From Leptospira inadai serovar Lyme str. 10 (GTDB lineage Bacteria > Spirochaetota > Leptospiria > Leptospirales > Leptospiraceae): DNA of 64,000 bases. Within the stretch, counting starts at the first letter, position 1, and the number at the start of each line of letters is the position of its first letter. The stretch is taken from contig NZ_AHMM02000025.1 in NCBI RefSeq assembly GCF_000243675.2, positions 496,001 to 560,000 of the forward strand, in the 5' to 3' direction. A model generated the notes under the pieces. The model was not told the DNA's origin. It saw nothing but the letters and a program-made list of their open reading frames with translations, and ran no database searches. A program made the translations under genes and the position numbers. Below are positions 62,594 to 64,000 of the stretch, piece by piece.

Positions 62594-63460
62594 ATCGTTA
62601 TTTTTTCGGAGTAGCGCGAATAAGGTGAGATTGATATTTACTTTTCGAAACGTTATTCGCCAAATTAGGAGCGCAAAAAAATAAAAGGTTTTCTTCAACG
62701 GTGCGCCGATCTTGGACGTCATCCCGGAGATCGACGCAATCGGTTTTAACATCACAAACTCTACGGAGGAGAACCCGCATTGTTCGGCGAGTAATTTCAG
62801 GGTTCTTTCCGAGTAATTATTTATATGGTCTTTTGCTTCAAGGTAGTGATTCTCCGGTTTCATTCCGAAAAACAGAACTTTCAATCTGGCTTTGATCAGT
62901 TGAACGGGAAAATTGGGCGTCTGTAAAAATAGGAATCCATTCGGTTTCAATAACGAGAATAAGTATTCGATCAAGCTTCGAGGTTGAGGGATATGTTCGA
63001 TCACGTCCCAAAGGGTTATGATATCAAAACTTGCTTTAGGCAGGTTACTACGTTGAACGATACCGGAGTGAACGTTTTTTAAATTGTTTCTATTTTTGGC
63101 ATAATCGACGGCTTTCTCGGATACATCGTAGCCGATAGCTTCCCATCCGGGTCTATTGTCGTTGATTGTTTTAATAAAAAAACCTAAACCGCAGCCGACG
63201 TCTAAGATTCGCCCCCGGTCGGAAAGTAGAAACTGATATATAAAGTTTTTGTAAATTTCGCGGTGAGCTATATCCCACCAGGTTAGGTCATAACCTATTT
63301 CTTCACCCCAATACCATTGATAATGTTCGTCCTGTTTGAATGTGGAAAATACGTGTCCGCAATTGGAGCAGCGGACGATAGGAATCCCTTTTTCGATAAA
63401 GAGTATAACGTTTTTTTCATTTCCACACAAATAACATGTGCGATTCATCGGTAGTATCAT
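62558..63460 (-). CDS. class I SAM methyltransferase with N-terminal zinc ribbon
   Basis: About 300 residues. The zinc ribbon CYLCG and CSNCGHV (residues 7-36) is followed by a SAM-binding domain: GRILDVGCGLGFFIKTI (motif I), then SFDIITLWDVIEHIPQPRSLIEYL (motif IV region), as in UbiG-like or glycan-linked methyltransferases with this ribbon. The starts at 63460 and 63448 are both possible; neither has a strong ribosome site. It may methylate a sugar or lipid precursor. It is convergent with the HAD gene and divergent from dapF. Confidence 0.88.
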   Translation of the reverse strand: MILPMNRTCYLCGNEKNVILFIEKGIPIVRCSNCGHVFSTFKQDEHYQWYWGEEIGYDLTWWDIAHREIYKNFIYQFLLSDRGRILDVGCGLGFFIKTINDNRPGWEAIGYDVSEKAVDYAKNRNNLKNVHSGIVQRSNLPKASFDIITLWDVIEHIPQPRSLIEYLFSLLKPNGFLFLQTPNFPVQLIKARLKVLFFGMKPENHYLEAKDHINNYSERTLKLLAEQCGFSSVEFVMLKPIASISGMTSKIGAPLKKTFYFFALLIWRITFRKVNINLTLFALLRKNNDSLSNHATRIET

Positions 63461-63601
63461 GTTAGTTTGCCTAACTATTCGGATTTCAACTCTTATATTC
63501 CAGCAAAAAACAAGGGGCACTTCGAGCTTTTTCGATTTTCTTGTCGGGGAACAAAATCAAGCATGGATAAAACGGTACATATTCGGAGATAGGAGTTCCC
63601 C

Positions 63602-64000
63602 TTGGCTAAAGTTCAGTTCACGAAAATGGAAGGAATCGGTAACGATTACATTTATATCGACGCCACTAAGAATGAACTCATATTGAATCCGCAGCAAATT
63701 CAAAAGCTCTCGGATCGAAACTTTGGAATCGGAGGGGATGGTGTTATTTTCATTCGAAGCTCGTCTAACGGTGACTTCCGGATGGATATGTATAACGCGG
63801 ATGGTTCTTCGTCCGAGATGTGTGGAAACGGAATTCGCTGCGTAGCGAAATACGTTTATGATCACGAATTAACGAAGAAGAAAAATCCTGTGATCGAGAC
63901 CGGCGCCGGGCTTTTAGAAGTCGATTTGACCGTCGGTCAAAATAATAAAGTAGAGCTGGTTTCCGTCGACATGGGCAAGCCGATTCTTGTCCCGGCTCAA
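63602..64000 (+). CDS. dapF: diaminopimelate epimerase (5' part, cut by window end)
   Basis: The first 133 codons of DapF, which converts LL- to meso-diaminopimelate for lysine and peptidoglycan. The start is TTG at 63602 after TAGGAG. The conserved start [13 protein letters not shown] (with the substrate-binding Asn), [14 protein letters not shown] and the first catalytic Cys in [15 protein letters not shown] are present. The second catalytic Cys lies beyond the window, so the gene is truncated by the window, not broken. It is divergent from the methyltransferase gene. Confidence 0.95.
   Translation, partial: MAKVQFTKMEGIGNDYIYIDATKNELILNPQQIQKLSDRNFGIGGDGVIFIRSSSNGDFRMDMYNADGSSSEMCGNGIRCVAKYVYDHELTKKKNPVIETGAGLLEVDLTVGQNNKVELVSVDMGKPILVPAQ

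Noticed and set aside
1..64000. CRISPR arrays, insertion sequences, prophage genes, tRNA or rRNA genes
   Set aside because: Reading through the intergenic regions showed no regular direct repeats, transposase or integrase motifs, and no cloverleaf or rRNA-like sequence. A tRNAscan or ISfinder run would settle this.

Overview
The window looks like a chromosomal segment of a spirochaete, most probably Leptospira. The reasons are a leptospiral-type flagellar switch protein (FliG), many lipoproteins with relaxed spirochaetal lipoboxes, frequent TTG start codons, large 7TM-SpoIIE and 7TM-cyclase signalling proteins, an OmpA/PD40 protein followed by a family that I recall mainly from Leptospira, and the general gene repertoire. 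The base composition looks moderate (roughly low-to-mid 40s % GC by eye, not computed), which would suit the higher-GC leptospiral clades better than L. interrogans. Genus is an inference from protein character; no rRNA or tRNA gene was seen. No insertion sequence, prophage, CRISPR array or integrase was found, so this is core-type chromosome.

Layout. 0-4 kb: a secreted helical protein, a lipoprotein, a short-chain dehydrogenase, a YciO/YrdC protein and an aldo/keto reductase, then an ArsC/Spx-like protein on the other strand. 4.4-9.6 kb: fliG with a good sigma70-type promoter, followed 10 nt later by a 7TM adenylate/guanylate cyclase, then a thioredoxin-fold protein and a lipoprotein. 9.6-10.9 kb: a PuuD-type membrane domain and a separate c-type cytochrome behind a perfect palindrome. 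10.9-14.7 kb (minus): GH42 beta-galactosidase, an unknown protein and an inositol-monophosphatase family protein. 14.9-19.9 kb: tightly packed hslO-tsaE-tsaB-rnr. 20-23.7 kb: a GMC oxidoreductase with its small subunit and a TPR protein. 23.7-26.4 kb (minus): TonB-C-like protein, NusG paralogue, kdsD and aroD. 26.6-32.8 kb: DUF445 protein, Aer-like chemoreceptor, M50B-type membrane protein, UDP-glucuronate decarboxylase and pntA. 32.7-37.8 kb (minus): OmpA/PD40 protein, DUF1577-like protein, hisS and PAP2 phosphatase. 37.9-42.9 kb: folP, two TPR proteins, RlpA and cysE. 43-48 kb: site-2 protease, beta-propeller protein, MATE exporter and DAACS symporter. 48.2-55.6 kb: two 1059-residue 7TM-HAMP-PP2C(SpoIIE)-TPR paralogues flanking a secreted HELGH peptidase. 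55.6-64 kb: dcd, enoyl-CoA hydratase, a TIG-domain lipoprotein, a 67-residue protein with a strong terminator, a VOC protein, a His-rich membrane protein overlapping a FAD oxidoreductase, a HAD phosphatase, a methyltransferase and the 5' part of dapF.

How the genes work together. Core metabolism and translation (hisS, tsaB/tsaE, aroD, folP, cysE, dapF, dcd, rnr) is interleaved with envelope functions (kdsD for Kdo, UXS, OmpA/PD40, RlpA, lipoproteins) and sensory functions (cyclase, Aer-like receptor, two PP2C proteins, FliG). Genes are packed with 4-bp ATGA overlaps, and five convergent pairs overlap at their 3' ends. The most interesting non-routine units are the PP2C-peptidase-PP2C cluster, the FAD oxidoreductase plus His-rich membrane protein pair, the two-gene version of PuuD, and the NusG-paralogue/kdsD operon. 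All function calls come from reading motifs by eye; no database search was run.
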